22,218 nt of DNA from JAHJSA01 sp038204345 (lineage in GTDB: Bacteria; Actinomycetota; Thermoleophilia; RBG-16-64-13), in the NCBI GenBank assembly GCA_038204345.1, contig JBBRDB010000023.1, positions 1 to 22,218 of the forward strand, read 5' to 3'. Below the pieces are notes generated by a model. It saw only the letters and a list, made by a program, of their open reading frames with translations. It was not told the DNA's origin and did not search any database. Shown piece by piece: positions 15,381 through 22,218 of this stretch; within the stretch, counting starts at the first letter, position 1, and the number at the start of each line of letters is the position of its first letter. The position numbers and the translations under genes are program-made.

Positions 15381-16652
15381 TCACGAGCCCGCGCGCCATT
15401 CGAAGAGCTTGACTCTGCCGTCATCGCCCACGAAGGCGATGTGGTTTGCGGACGCCGCCAAAGGTGCCGCCACGAGCGGATGGGCCTCCAGGCGCGCCAG
15501 AACCTGCTCGCTGTCGTCGTCAAAGCGCCGTGCAACGATCTCGCGGTAGGTTTGTCTCCGGACTCCCCGCCGGTACACGACGAAGTCCTCCGATGAGGCG
15601 GCCCAGTCGCCACGAGGATCGATCGTCCATGTCTTCTTATCGGTGACGTCGTAGGCCTCCAGCGCCTCACCGAAGTAGGTGACGATGGTGCCGGCGACAG
15701 AAGGTCGTCCCCCGGTCTGGGATAGCTGAGTGGTCTCGCCGGCGGTGATGTCCGTCAAGTAGACTCCTGAGCCGAGTTCGTCGGCCCCCTTGTGCTGCTC
15801 CCACGCCAGCAGCGAGCCGTCGAAACTGTACGCCCACGCCGCGCCGGCGCCGAGCACGTACGCTCGGGGTTCGTCCGTGAGCAGGGTCGGCTCTCCCTGA
15901 GGGGATCCGTCATCGCCCACGGTGACGCGGTAGATGGATTGCACCCAGTACGCGGCGTGGGCGTCGCCGTTCTCGGGTTGGGGGCGGACCCACGTGAGAG
16001 AGTCGCCGCTCAGTTGCGGGTAGTACGGTGAACGATCGGAGTCGACCACCTTGACGCGGGGTCCGTCGGGCAGACGCATTGCGTAGATCACCTGGTCGAT
16101 GAAGACATTCGTGGTCTCTTCGTGCGAACCCTCCCACCAGGCGACCAAAGTGCCGTCGATCGTCGGCGTCCCCGAATGGGCCGAGGTCGGCAGCTTTATC
16201 GGTTGGCCTACCTCGCCCTCCCCGATCATGCTTGCGTAGAGCCCGTCGTCGCCGGTGTTCACCACCAAGGCTTCGTCCGAGACGGCGACGGCGTCCGCCG
16301 GTGCCGTCAGGTCGGGAGTCGGCAGCTCGACCCACTGCCCTGTTGAGGACGTGGGCGCGCTCGTCGAGGTTGGACCTCCGGGCTCCGAGGTCCCGGTCGT
16401 CGAGGGACTCGTGGTCGTGGGGACCAAGTCCGTGCTGACGCTGGGTGTTGGCGACCCGTCCGTCTCTGTGCGGACCGGGATGAGCAAGGCCACCACCGCG
16501 ACAACCGCCACGACGAAGAAAGCGATGACGCCCAGAATGATCCAGAGAAGTATCCGACTGTTCCGAGGCCGAGTCTCGGGAGGGGGAGGCCCGTCGGCCG
16601 ACGCTCCGGCGTCCGGCGGAATGGGACCCAGCCCCCCAGGTGTGCCGTCCAT
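15381..16652 (-). CDS. Membrane-anchored TolB-like beta-propeller protein
   Basis: 423 residues. A Pro/Gly-rich cytoplasmic start, one transmembrane helix near 34-60 (LLWIILGVIAFFVVAVVAVV), a Thr/Ser/Pro linker to about 108, then a 310-residue external domain. Repeated segments of about 45-50 residues carry patterns such as GTLVAWWEGS, DSLTWVRP, GSLLAWEQH and NHIAFVGDD, as in TolB/WD40-like propellers. No catalytic motif is seen; a scaffold or surface-sensing role is possible. The start has AGGAGG with a 10-nt spacer, and an extended -10 lies at 16711-16719. The linker resembles the Thr/Ser-rich region of the protein at 11394. Family assignment rests on repeat pattern only. Confidence 0.72.
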   Translation of the reverse strand: MDGTPGGLGPIPPDAGASADGPPPPETRPRNSRILLWIILGVIAFFVVAVVAVVALLIPVRTETDGSPTPSVSTDLVPTTTSPSTTGTSEPGGPTSTSAPTSSTGQWVELPTPDLTAPADAVAVSDEALVVNTGDDGLYASMIGEGEVGQPIKLPTSAHSGTPTIDGTLVAWWEGSHEETTNVFIDQVIYAMRLPDGPRVKVVDSDRSPYYPQLSGDSLTWVRPQPENGDAHAAYWVQSIYRVTVGDDGSPQGEPTLLTDEPRAYVLGAGAAWAYSFDGSLLAWEQHKGADELGSGVYLTDITAGETTQLSQTGGRPSVAGTIVTYFGEALEAYDVTDKKTWTIDPRGDWAASSEDFVVYRRGVRRQTYREIVARRFDDDSEQVLARLEAHPLVAAPLAASANHIAFVGDDGRVKLFEWRAGS

Positions 16653-16710
16653 CGATCACAAACCTCCTGGAGCCCGGTTCTGTGGTCGAGCCGCCTTCGG
16701 CCCGGCCGGG

Positions 16711-16719
16711 ATTGTACCA
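16711..16719 (-). promoter_or_regulatory. Extended -10 for the beta-propeller gene
   Basis: The minus strand reads TGGTACAAT, an extended -10, about 60 nt before the ATG at 16652. It shares the TGn-TA(C/T)AAT form with elements at 9563 and 16829. No convincing -35. Confidence 0.5.
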
Positions 16720-16828
16720 TCGGCGCCGGAACGCGTCGGCTCACCGAGTCGGGCTGCTCGTGGGGCCGTACCCGCCAAGAGTGTGGGCCAGCGCGCGGTC
16801 CTGGTGGGCGGAGGGTCTGGCGCGGGTC

Positions 16829-16837
16829 TGGTATAAT
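16829..16837 (+). promoter_or_regulatory. Extended -10 for the DUF134-NifX gene
   Basis: TGGTATAAT, a consensus -10 with TG extension, lies 79 nt before the GTG at 16917. It diverges from the element at 16711-16719 within a 264-bp gap that holds no other feature I recognise. Confidence 0.6.
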
Positions 16838-16916
16838 GGGCGTATGTGCATAATCCCTCGTCTCCACCTCCCTGCGGCTCAACGTCCCGGCACTCCGACA
16901 CGCGAGGTCTCACGTC

Positions 16917-17636
16917 GTGCGACCGCGTAAGTGGCGGTGCGTCGAAGGCCCTGCCTTCGAGCGGATGTTCAAGCCCGCGGGCTCGCTGGCGCGGGGACTC
17001 GAACGGGTCTCGCTCACCTTGGACGGTCTGGAGGTCCTGCGGCTCGTTGATCTGCAAGGGCTCTCGCAGGAGCAAACGGCGCAGCGATTGGGAGTGTCGC
17101 GTTCGACGGTGAGTCGCCTGGCGGCCGGAGCGCGGCGGACGGTTGCCGACGCTCTGGTGAACGGCAAGGTCCTCATGATCGGAGGCGGCCCGGTAGCGGT
17201 GGCGGAGCGATCCCCGGATAGCACAGCAGCGCGTGGCGAAAGAACGGATGAAGGAGAGACGATGGTCATCGCAGTCCCGTACGCAGATGGTCAGGTGAAC
17301 GCCCATTTCGGGCAGACCCAGGCCTTTCTCATCGCCGAAGCAGAGGACGGCGCATTGAAGGAGAGCACGGTGTATGCAGTCAACGGATTGGAACACAACC
17401 ACAGTGGGCTCGCCGGTTTCTTAGCCTCCCGCAGCGTCGATGTGATACTCGCCGGTGGCATGGGGGCGCCCATGCAGCAAGCGTTGAGCAGCGCGGGTTT
17501 CGACCTCTATTGCGGTGTGTCCGGACCGGCGGCTGCAGCGGTGGAGGCGTTTCTCGGTGGCGAGATCGTCCAGTCCGAGGCTACGTGCGGGCATCATCAC
17601 GGTGCCGCTGACGACGCGGGTGGATGCTCCCACTAA
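16917..17636 (+). CDS. DUF134 DNA-binding domain fused to NifX/NifB-like cofactor-binding domain
   Basis: 239 residues from a GTG. Residues 1-91 match DUF134: the start MRPRKWR, FKPAG, LTLDGLEVLRLVDLQGLSQEQTAQRLGVS, a sigma-70-region-4-like helix-turn-helix, and ALVNGK. After a 24-residue linker, residues 116-215 form a NifX/NafY-like dinitrogenase Fe-Mo cofactor domain (IAVPYADGQVNAHFGQTQAFLIAE; DVILAGGMGAPMQQAL), a fold that binds Fe-S or FeMo clusters. The tail CGHHHGAADDAGGCSH is a likely metal site. These domains are usually separate neighbouring genes in anaerobes; the fusion suggests a cluster- or metal-sensing regulator. A strong internal ribosome site precedes ATG 17262 at the domain border. 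The stop is TAA. Confidence 0.88.
   Translation: MRPRKWRCVEGPAFERMFKPAGSLARGLERVSLTLDGLEVLRLVDLQGLSQEQTAQRLGVSRSTVSRLAAGARRTVADALVNGKVLMIGGGPVAVAERSPDSTAARGERTDEGETMVIAVPYADGQVNAHFGQTQAFLIAEAEDGALKESTVYAVNGLEHNHSGLAGFLASRSVDVILAGGMGAPMQQALSSAGFDLYCGVSGPAAAAVEAFLGGEIVQSEATCGHHHGAADDAGGCSH
17251..17264 (+). promoter_or_regulatory. Internal ribosome binding site and ATG inside the DUF134-NifX gene
   Basis: AAGGAG at 17251-17256 with a 5-nt spacer leads to an in-frame ATG at 17262, exactly at the first residue of the NifX-like domain. It could yield a separate protein of about 124 residues beside the fusion, or it is a relic of two formerly separate genes. Confidence 0.55.
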
Positions 17637-17670
17637 CCCGCGCGCGCCGAGTCCATCCAGAAACTCTGTC

Positions 17671-17702
17671 GCGGCCGGGCCCGATCACCATGGCCCGGCC
17701 GC
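17671..17702 (+). terminator. Hairpin between convergent DUF134-NifX and aspartate kinase genes
   Basis: Perfect 11-bp arms GCGGCCGGGCC and GGCCCGGCCGC flank a 10-nt loop. It lies 34 nt after the plus-strand stop and adjoins the minus-strand stop. There is no U tract, so its efficiency as an intrinsic terminator is uncertain. Confidence 0.5.
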
Positions 17703-18980
17703 TTACGTGAATACTTCGTCTCGCTGCACGGAATCCTTGTCCAGCCCGAAAGCCTTGTGCAGCGCGGCCACGGCGCGCTCGACGTGCTGTTGACGGATCA
17801 CGCAGGACACCTTGATGGAGCTCGTGGAGATCATCTCGATGTTGATGCTGTTCTCGGCCAGCACCTCGAACATGCGGGCGGCCACGCCGGGGTGGCTTTT
17901 CATACCGGCGCCGACGATAGAGACTTTAGCCATGTTCGCGTCTGCCTCCAGGGCGTCGAACCCGAACTCGGGCTGAAGCTCGCCGAGCAACGAGCGGACG
18001 ATGGCGATGTCGTCCTCTCCAACGGTGAAAGAGATGTCTGTGGTGCCGCCTTCGCTGACGTTCTGGATGATCATGTCCACGTTGACGTTGGTCTTCGCCA
18101 GAGCCGTGAACACCCGGGCCGCCACGCCGGGCCGGTCGGGGACGCGGTGCAGCGTGACCTTCGCGTCTTCGAGGGCGTAGGTCACGCCCGAGACGATGGC
18201 TTGTTCCATGTCCTCCTCTTCCTGGATGATCCACGTGCCCTCGTCGTTGGTGAAGCTGGAGCGTACGTGGAGCGCGACGCCGTAACGCCGCGCGAACTCG
18301 ACACTGCGCAGCATCAGGACTTTTGCGCCCGAAGCCGCCATCTCCAGCATCTCCTCGTAGGAGACACTGCGCAACTTGCGGGCGAGGGGCACGATTCGCG
18401 GGTCGGCGGTGTAAACGCCGTCGACGTCGGTGTAGATCTCGCAGACCTTGGCGCCCAGTGCGGCGGCCAAGGCCACCGCCGTCGTGTCCGAACCGCCTCT
18501 GCCCAACGTGGTGACGTCCTGCGTCGCCGTGGAGACGCCCTGGAACCCCGCTACGAGCACGACTTGCCCCTGGTCGAGCGCTTTCTGCACTCGGTTGGGC
18601 CGGATATCGAGGATCTTGGCCCGAGTGTGCACCGAGTCGGTGACGATGCCGGCCTGCGAACCTGTGAGTGAGATGGCCTCGAATCCCAGATCGTGAATGG
18701 CCATGGCCACCAGAGCCGCCGAGATGCGCTCTCCGGCTGAGAGGAGCATATCCATCTCGCGTTCCGGGGGCGACACGGAGATCTCCCGTGCCAACGAGAT
18801 CAATTCATCGGTTGTGTCTCCACGAGCTGAGACCACAGCCACCACCGGACTTCCCGCCCGACGGGCGTCGACGATCCGCTGGGCGACCCGTTTCATACAG
18901 GCGACGTCGGCCACCGATGTTCCGCCGAACTTCATGACAACGGTCTCGGTGCGTTCCTGGACGGTCGGATGCGCCTCCAT
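17703..18980 (-). CDS. lysC: Aspartate kinase
   Basis: Catalyses ATP-dependent phosphorylation of L-aspartate, the first step toward lysine, methionine, threonine and diaminopimelate. 425 residues as called: kinase domain with VMKFGGTSVAD, SARGDTTDELI, SAGERISAAL, TLGRGGSDTTAVALAAAL and YTDVDGVYTADPRIV, then two ACT domains (DRPGVAARVFTALAKTNVNVD and SHPGVAARMFEVLAENSINIEM), where lysine or threonine feedback acts in this class. The length fits monofunctional class II enzymes. ATG 18980 is preferred because family similarity begins about 11 residues later and GGTGG lies 5 nt upstream; an in-frame ATG at 19073 would add 31 residues without similarity. It is divergent from the GGDEF gene. Confidence 0.95.
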   Translation of the reverse strand: MEAHPTVQERTETVVMKFGGTSVADVACMKRVAQRIVDARRAGSPVVAVVSARGDTTDELISLAREISVSPPEREMDMLLSAGERISAALVAMAIHDLGFEAISLTGSQAGIVTDSVHTRAKILDIRPNRVQKALDQGQVVLVAGFQGVSTATQDVTTLGRGGSDTTAVALAAALGAKVCEIYTDVDGVYTADPRIVPLARKLRSVSYEEMLEMAASGAKVLMLRSVEFARRYGVALHVRSSFTNDEGTWIIQEEEDMEQAIVSGVTYALEDAKVTLHRVPDRPGVAARVFTALAKTNVNVDMIIQNVSEGGTTDISFTVGEDDIAIVRSLLGELQPEFGFDALEADANMAKVSIVGAGMKSHPGVAARMFEVLAENSINIEMISTSSIKVSCVIRQQHVERAVAALHKAFGLDKDSVQRDEVFT

Positions 18981-19130
18981 GACGGCCACCGGTTGTCCGG
19001 TGACTTCGACTGCGACGGGTACAGTGGAGCGGTCAGATTCGTGTGATGCAGACAAAGGGGTCAACTCTCTCATCTACGAGGACGATACAGTAAGTTGGGA
19101 TGCAGCATTCTACCCGACGACAGGGGCGTT

Positions 19131-20648
19131 TTGAAAGACACAGGGACGCCAAGCCCAGAGTTCGAACTCCCCGGCGAGTTCGCGGACGCGCTCGCCCGAT
19201 CCGACGAGGCCCGTATCAACGGAGCCATGGACTTCTTCTGGACCGGTCTCGCACCGTTTACTTTCCTGGTGGTCTGCGGGCTGTCGCTTCTAGCGCTCGT
19301 GTTGAACGTATACCTGCTTGACGCCGGCCTGTCCGATGCCTTCGTGGTGTCGGGCTCGCTCCTGGGCGCCGGCTTCGTGATCTTGCTGCCCCTCGAGTAC
19401 CATCTGGTGCGCGCACGGATCCTAAGGCCCATCGAGCGGCTCGAGTTCGAGTTGCTCGGGAAGCTGCCTTGGCGCCCCGAACGGGATGTCCTGCTCGGCT
19501 CGCTCCGCCGTTCCGTGGGTGAGGTGAGGCGTGCACTGCGCTCCATGGACAGCGACCTGCGGCTCGAACGAGAACGCGGCCACGACCTGCAGACGCAGTT
19601 GCACGATCGCGCGGCGGCCGATGCCTTCGCCGATCAAGTGGCGGAGGGGATGCGGGATGCCGGGTCGGTGGATCAGTTCGCCGCCGAGGCCGCGAGACTG
19701 GTTAACAGCATCTGGCCCTCAGACGACCTCTTACTTCTGTATCGGGAGGAAGGCAGGGACGAACTCGACATCGTGGCCTGGGAGCACGCGGGAGTACCCG
19801 TGGATCTTGATCTTTTCAATGGAGAGTTGCCCAGCTATCGCTGGGCGTCGCTGCCTGTTCCGGTGAAAGAAGCCCTGCGTCGGGGGTTCTACTCCGAGAT
19901 GGGTCTGCCCTTCAGTCAGGATTCCTCCTTCCCCCAGGCCAAGAGCTTCGTGGCTATGTCGCTCGAGCATCGTGCCCGAGGCGCCGGCGTGATACTGGCT
20001 TCCACCGCCCAGGCCGACCCCCCGAGCGCGGAACCCCTGAGGCGGTCGCGGCCGCTGTTCAGCGTGGGATTCGGGCGGGCCATGTACGCCCAAGAGTTGT
20101 CTGAGGCTGCGATCCGGGATGCTATGACCGGAGCCTTCACCTACGACCATTTTTTGGCCATAGTGCGTCACGAGGTGGCCCGCGCCACCCGCTACACCCG
20201 CTCTGTGGCGTGCGCCTTGATCGATGTGGACGGCCTTCGAAGGGTGAACAGCGAACACGGCTCCGTGGTCGGAGACCGGGTGATCACCGAGGTGGCACAG
20301 GTCGTGGGCGGGGCCATCCGATCCTCGGACAGTCTGGCCCGCGTAAGCGGCGGGCGTCTGGCGCTGCTCCTGCCCGAGACCAACGAGGAAGCGTCGGAAG
20401 TCGTGGCGGAACGCGTGCGGCGCCGAGTGCAGGAGCACCCCTTCATCGTGGCGAGGAGCCGGGTGGAGCGGATCACGGTGAGCGTGGGCGTCGCCGTGCA
20501 CCCGCCGCTCGGGGTCACGGCCATGTCTCTGGTGGACGCGGCCGAACGGGCTCTGACGGAAGCCAAGCGTGACGGACGCAACCGTGTGGTCGTGGCCCGC
20601 GGTGAGAAGTCCGCAGTCGCCACCCTGGAGTCTCGCCAAACCGCCTGA
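19131..20648 (+). CDS. Membrane protein with GAF-like region and degenerate GGDEF domain
   Basis: 505 residues from a TTG (AGGGG 4 nt upstream; TTG 19095 and ATG 19229 are alternatives). Two transmembrane helices near 36-63 and 69-92, a charged helical linker, a GAF-like middle region (about 165-320, assigned from position and pattern only), then a GGDEF domain from about 335 (DAMTGAFTYDHFLAIVRHEV; CALIDVDGLRRVNSEHG). The signature is SGGRL at 406-410 in place of GGDEF, lacking the catalytic acidic residue, so cyclase activity is unlikely. The inhibitory-site RxxD (RSSD, 397-400) is kept at the right distance, suggesting a c-di-GMP-binding receptor. Confidence 0.85.
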   Translation: MKDTGTPSPEFELPGEFADALARSDEARINGAMDFFWTGLAPFTFLVVCGLSLLALVLNVYLLDAGLSDAFVVSGSLLGAGFVILLPLEYHLVRARILRPIERLEFELLGKLPWRPERDVLLGSLRRSVGEVRRALRSMDSDLRLERERGHDLQTQLHDRAAADAFADQVAEGMRDAGSVDQFAAEAARLVNSIWPSDDLLLLYREEGRDELDIVAWEHAGVPVDLDLFNGELPSYRWASLPVPVKEALRRGFYSEMGLPFSQDSSFPQAKSFVAMSLEHRARGAGVILASTAQADPPSAEPLRRSRPLFSVGFGRAMYAQELSEAAIRDAMTGAFTYDHFLAIVRHEVARATRYTRSVACALIDVDGLRRVNSEHGSVVGDRVITEVAQVVGGAIRSSDSLARVSGGRLALLLPETNEEASEVVAERVRRRVQEHPFIVARSRVERITVSVGVAVHPPLGVTAMSLVDAAERALTEAKRDGRNRVVVARGEKSAVATLESRQTA

Positions 20649-20673
20649 GTCTGAAGGGGTCTGAGGGGGCGGA

Positions 20674-20697
20674 GCGGCGGCACGGGCCCGCCGCCGC
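20674..20697 (+). terminator. Hairpin between convergent GGDEF and amidotransferase genes
   Basis: Perfect 8-bp arms GCGGCGGC and GCCGCCGC flank an 8-nt loop in the 69-bp gap between two convergent stops. There is no U tract. Possible bidirectional terminator. Confidence 0.4.
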
Positions 20698-20717
20698 GGG
20701 TTAGCCCAGGGCGATGC

Positions 20718-21485
20718 TCACGAGTGTGGCTCGGAACCGGCTGCGAAGGCGTGCGCGTGCGCGGCGAACAGCCGAGCCAAGCCGGCGGCGCGTTCGGCGT
20801 TGACGGCGGCGACTTCGTGCCCCTGGCGCAACAGTTCCCGGGCGTCGATAGCCGATTCGCCGGCCAGAGGAGACTGCTCGACCCAGCGTGGCAACCACTC
20901 CATCGTGATCTCCAAGTGGAACTGGAATCCGTAGGCCCAGCGTCCCCAGCGGAAGGCGGCCAAGGGGTAGCTGTCGCTCGCAGCGAGCAGCACCGCGCCG
21001 GCCGGGAGGTCATGGGTGTCTCGATGCCAGAAGAGCACGGGCGCAGAATCGTCGTAGAGTGCGGAGGCGGGGTCCGCGCGCCCGGCTTCCGTGAGGCAGA
21101 CAGGATAGAAACCCACCTCTGGGGGGAGTCCCCGCTCGGATCCTGGGAACACCCGGCTGCCCAGCGCGTGGCTGAGGAGTTGGGAGCCGAGGCACACACC
21201 CAAGATCGGGGCGCCCCGGCGGAGCGCGTCTTCGAGCAGACACAAGGAATCGTGTAGGAGGGGGGAGCTACCGATGTCGCAGACGCCCATGGGGCCACCA
21301 AGGGCCACCACGCCGTCGTAGTCGCCGGAAGACACGAGGGCGCTCACCAATTCGCGCGCGCGTTCCGGCTCCCGGTAGCCGCGGACGATGGTGAGTCCGG
21401 TTTCACGGGCCAAGGTGGGCTCCAACGCGCCCAGGGGGACGCGTTCGTGATGCTGGAGGGCGACGATGCGAGGCCGCCGGGGCAC
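20718..21485 (-). CDS. Class I glutamine amidotransferase-like protein
   Basis: 255 residues from a GTG. The GATase1 triad is visible: nucleophile C98 in GVCLGSQLLSHALG, and H190 and E192 in YGFQFHLEITMEW. GGPMGVCD is the oxyanion-region motif. No synthetase domain is attached, as in the stand-alone GMP-synthase-like amidotransferases, including those that hydrolyse gamma-glutamyl compounds or supply ammonia to a partner. The start is ambiguous: GTG 21485 immediately precedes the first conserved strand (RPRIVALQHHE), while GTG 21506 lies 7 nt after the porB stop. It follows porB on the same strand with a gap of 28 nt, so co-transcription is likely, but a functional link is not evident. Confidence 0.85.
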   Translation of the reverse strand: MPRRPRIVALQHHERVPLGALEPTLARETGLTIVRGYREPERARELVSALVSSGDYDGVVALGGPMGVCDIGSSPLLHDSLCLLEDALRRGAPILGVCLGSQLLSHALGSRVFPGSERGLPPEVGFYPVCLTEAGRADPASALYDDSAPVLFWHRDTHDLPAGAVLLAASDSYPLAAFRWGRWAYGFQFHLEITMEWLPRWVEQSPLAGESAIDARELLRQGHEVAAVNAERAAGLARLFAAHAHAFAAGSEPHS

Positions 21486-21513
21486 GTGCGCCCCGGCGGC
21501 GGTCACACCATGC

Positions 21514-22218
21514 TCAGGCGTCGCCACCGGCGGAGAGCGAGACCAAGCTCTTGAGGTGCTCCCACTCCTTGTCGATGTACGCCTGGGCCTCGTCGATGAT
21601 GTAGGCAAACTGTGGCTTGAACAGGTGCTTGAAGCGTCCTTGCTTCTCCATCCAATCGCGCACCGGGATCTTGCGGTCCTTCGGGTCATAGTTCAGCTTG
21701 TATTTCCCGTCGATGACCTCGTAGAGAGGCCAGAAGCACGACTGCACCATCATCTTGGCCAGCATGATGCCCTCTTCGTCGGCCGAGCGCCAGCCACGCG
21801 GACAGGGCGACAGCACGTTGAGGAAGGCGGGGCCCGGGGTGTCGAAGGCCGTCTCGGCCTTGGCGATGAGGTCGCGGAAGTTGTGCGGCGAGGCCTGCGC
21901 CACGTAGGGGATGTCGTGGGCCACGGCGATGGCGGTGAGGTTCTTGCGCTGCTGGGTCTTACCCGGGCGCACCTTGCCATCGGGGCTGGTGGTGGTCCAA
22001 GCGCCGTACGGCGTGGCCGCCGAGCGCTGGAAACCGGTGTTCATGTAGGCGCCGTTGTCGTAACAGAGGATCACGATGTCGTGGCCCCGTTCGAGCGCGC
22101 CCGACAGGGCCTGTAGGCCGATGTCGTAGGAGCCGCCGTCGCCCGCCACCGAGAGGAACTTATACGGCTTGTCGGACTGCACCTTGCCTTGACGGAGCAG
22201 GCTCTTGTAGGCCGCCTC
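21514..22218 (-). CDS. porB: Pyruvate:ferredoxin oxidoreductase beta subunit, C-terminal part
   Basis: 234 codons are visible; the 5' end lies outside the window and the frame is open to its edge. The thiamine diphosphate/Mg motif GDGGSYDIGLQALSGALERG ends in the expected Asn (ILCYDNGAYMNTG). Then come Q-rich KTQQRKNLTAIAVAHDIPYVAQAS, the marker SPCPRGWR and a C-terminal helical tail typical of the family. The enzyme oxidatively decarboxylates pyruvate to acetyl-CoA with ferredoxin in anaerobes. The related 2-ketoisovalerate enzyme is the alternative. The alpha, gamma and delta parts would be expected just outside, beyond 22218. Confidence 0.88.
   Translation of the reverse strand, partial: EAAYKSLLRQGKVQSDKPYKFLSVAGDGGSYDIGLQALSGALERGHDIVILCYDNGAYMNTGFQRSAATPYGAWTTTSPDGKVRPGKTQQRKNLTAIAVAHDIPYVAQASPHNFRDLIAKAETAFDTPGPAFLNVLSPCPRGWRSADEEGIMLAKMMVQSCFWPLYEVIDGKYKLNYDPKDRKIPVRDWMEKQGRFKHLFKPQFAYIIDEAQAYIDKEWEHLKSLVSLSAGGDA

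Noticed and set aside
16653..16916. Possible RNA gene in the 264-bp divergent gap
   Set aside because: No tRNA cloverleaf or other recognisable structure was found; the gap is explained by two divergent promoters and leaders.

Overview
The window reads as high-GC bacterial chromosome, tightly packed and with no mobile element or CRISPR array. A partial pyruvate:ferredoxin oxidoreductase beta subunit, a DUF134-NifX protein, a CxxCH haem-binding protein and two probable selenocysteine codons point to an anaerobe. S-layer homology domains, Thr/Ser-rich surface linkers, frequent GTG/TTG starts and a possible leaderless start would fit a deep-branching anaerobic Actinomycetota lineage, but that placement is inference.

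Layout. Bases 1-5235, all minus strand: an ABC-2 type exporter (ATPase plus two permeases), then a small regulatory operon of an ArsR repressor, a DUF5714/carboxymuconolactone-decarboxylase (CMD) protein, and the start of a further gene leaving the window. Bases 5424-9528, plus strand: a membrane-anchored haem-binding protein and a heterodimeric ABC exporter. Bases 9604-11276: a thioredoxin-like protein, a CobW-like GTPase and an FMN split-barrel protein, overlapping or nearly so. Bases 11342-15212: a two-component system flanked by two exported Met/Thr-rich proteins, each preceded by an array of 11-bp direct repeats. Bases 15381-17636: a membrane-anchored beta-propeller-like protein and a divergent DUF134-NifX fusion. 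Bases 17703-22218: aspartate kinase, a degenerate GGDEF protein, a glutamine amidotransferase and the 3' part of porB.

The main discovery candidate is the operon at 167-1738. Both the ArsR gene and the DUF5714-CMD gene have an in-frame UGA followed by an open, family-consistent continuation and by a hairpin at the spacing expected of a bacterial SECIS element. In the CMD protein the UGA replaces the second cysteine of the GCxPC active site (giving CAPU), and the hairpin has a 9-bp stem with a GGUC tetraloop. In ArsR the UGA follows the conserved VYY at the start of the C-terminal dimerisation helix. Reading through it restores a normal 111-residue ArsR whose stop overlaps the CMD start by 8 nt. 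UGA is the ordinary stop of about a dozen other genes here, so general reassignment is unlikely. The proposal is a selenoprotein regulator controlling, and translationally coupled to, a selenoprotein redox enzyme.

The second coherent system is the two-component regulon. Repeats with exactly 11-bp period, ending 11 nt before a plausible -10, precede both the operon that encodes the regulator and the downstream SLH-protein gene.
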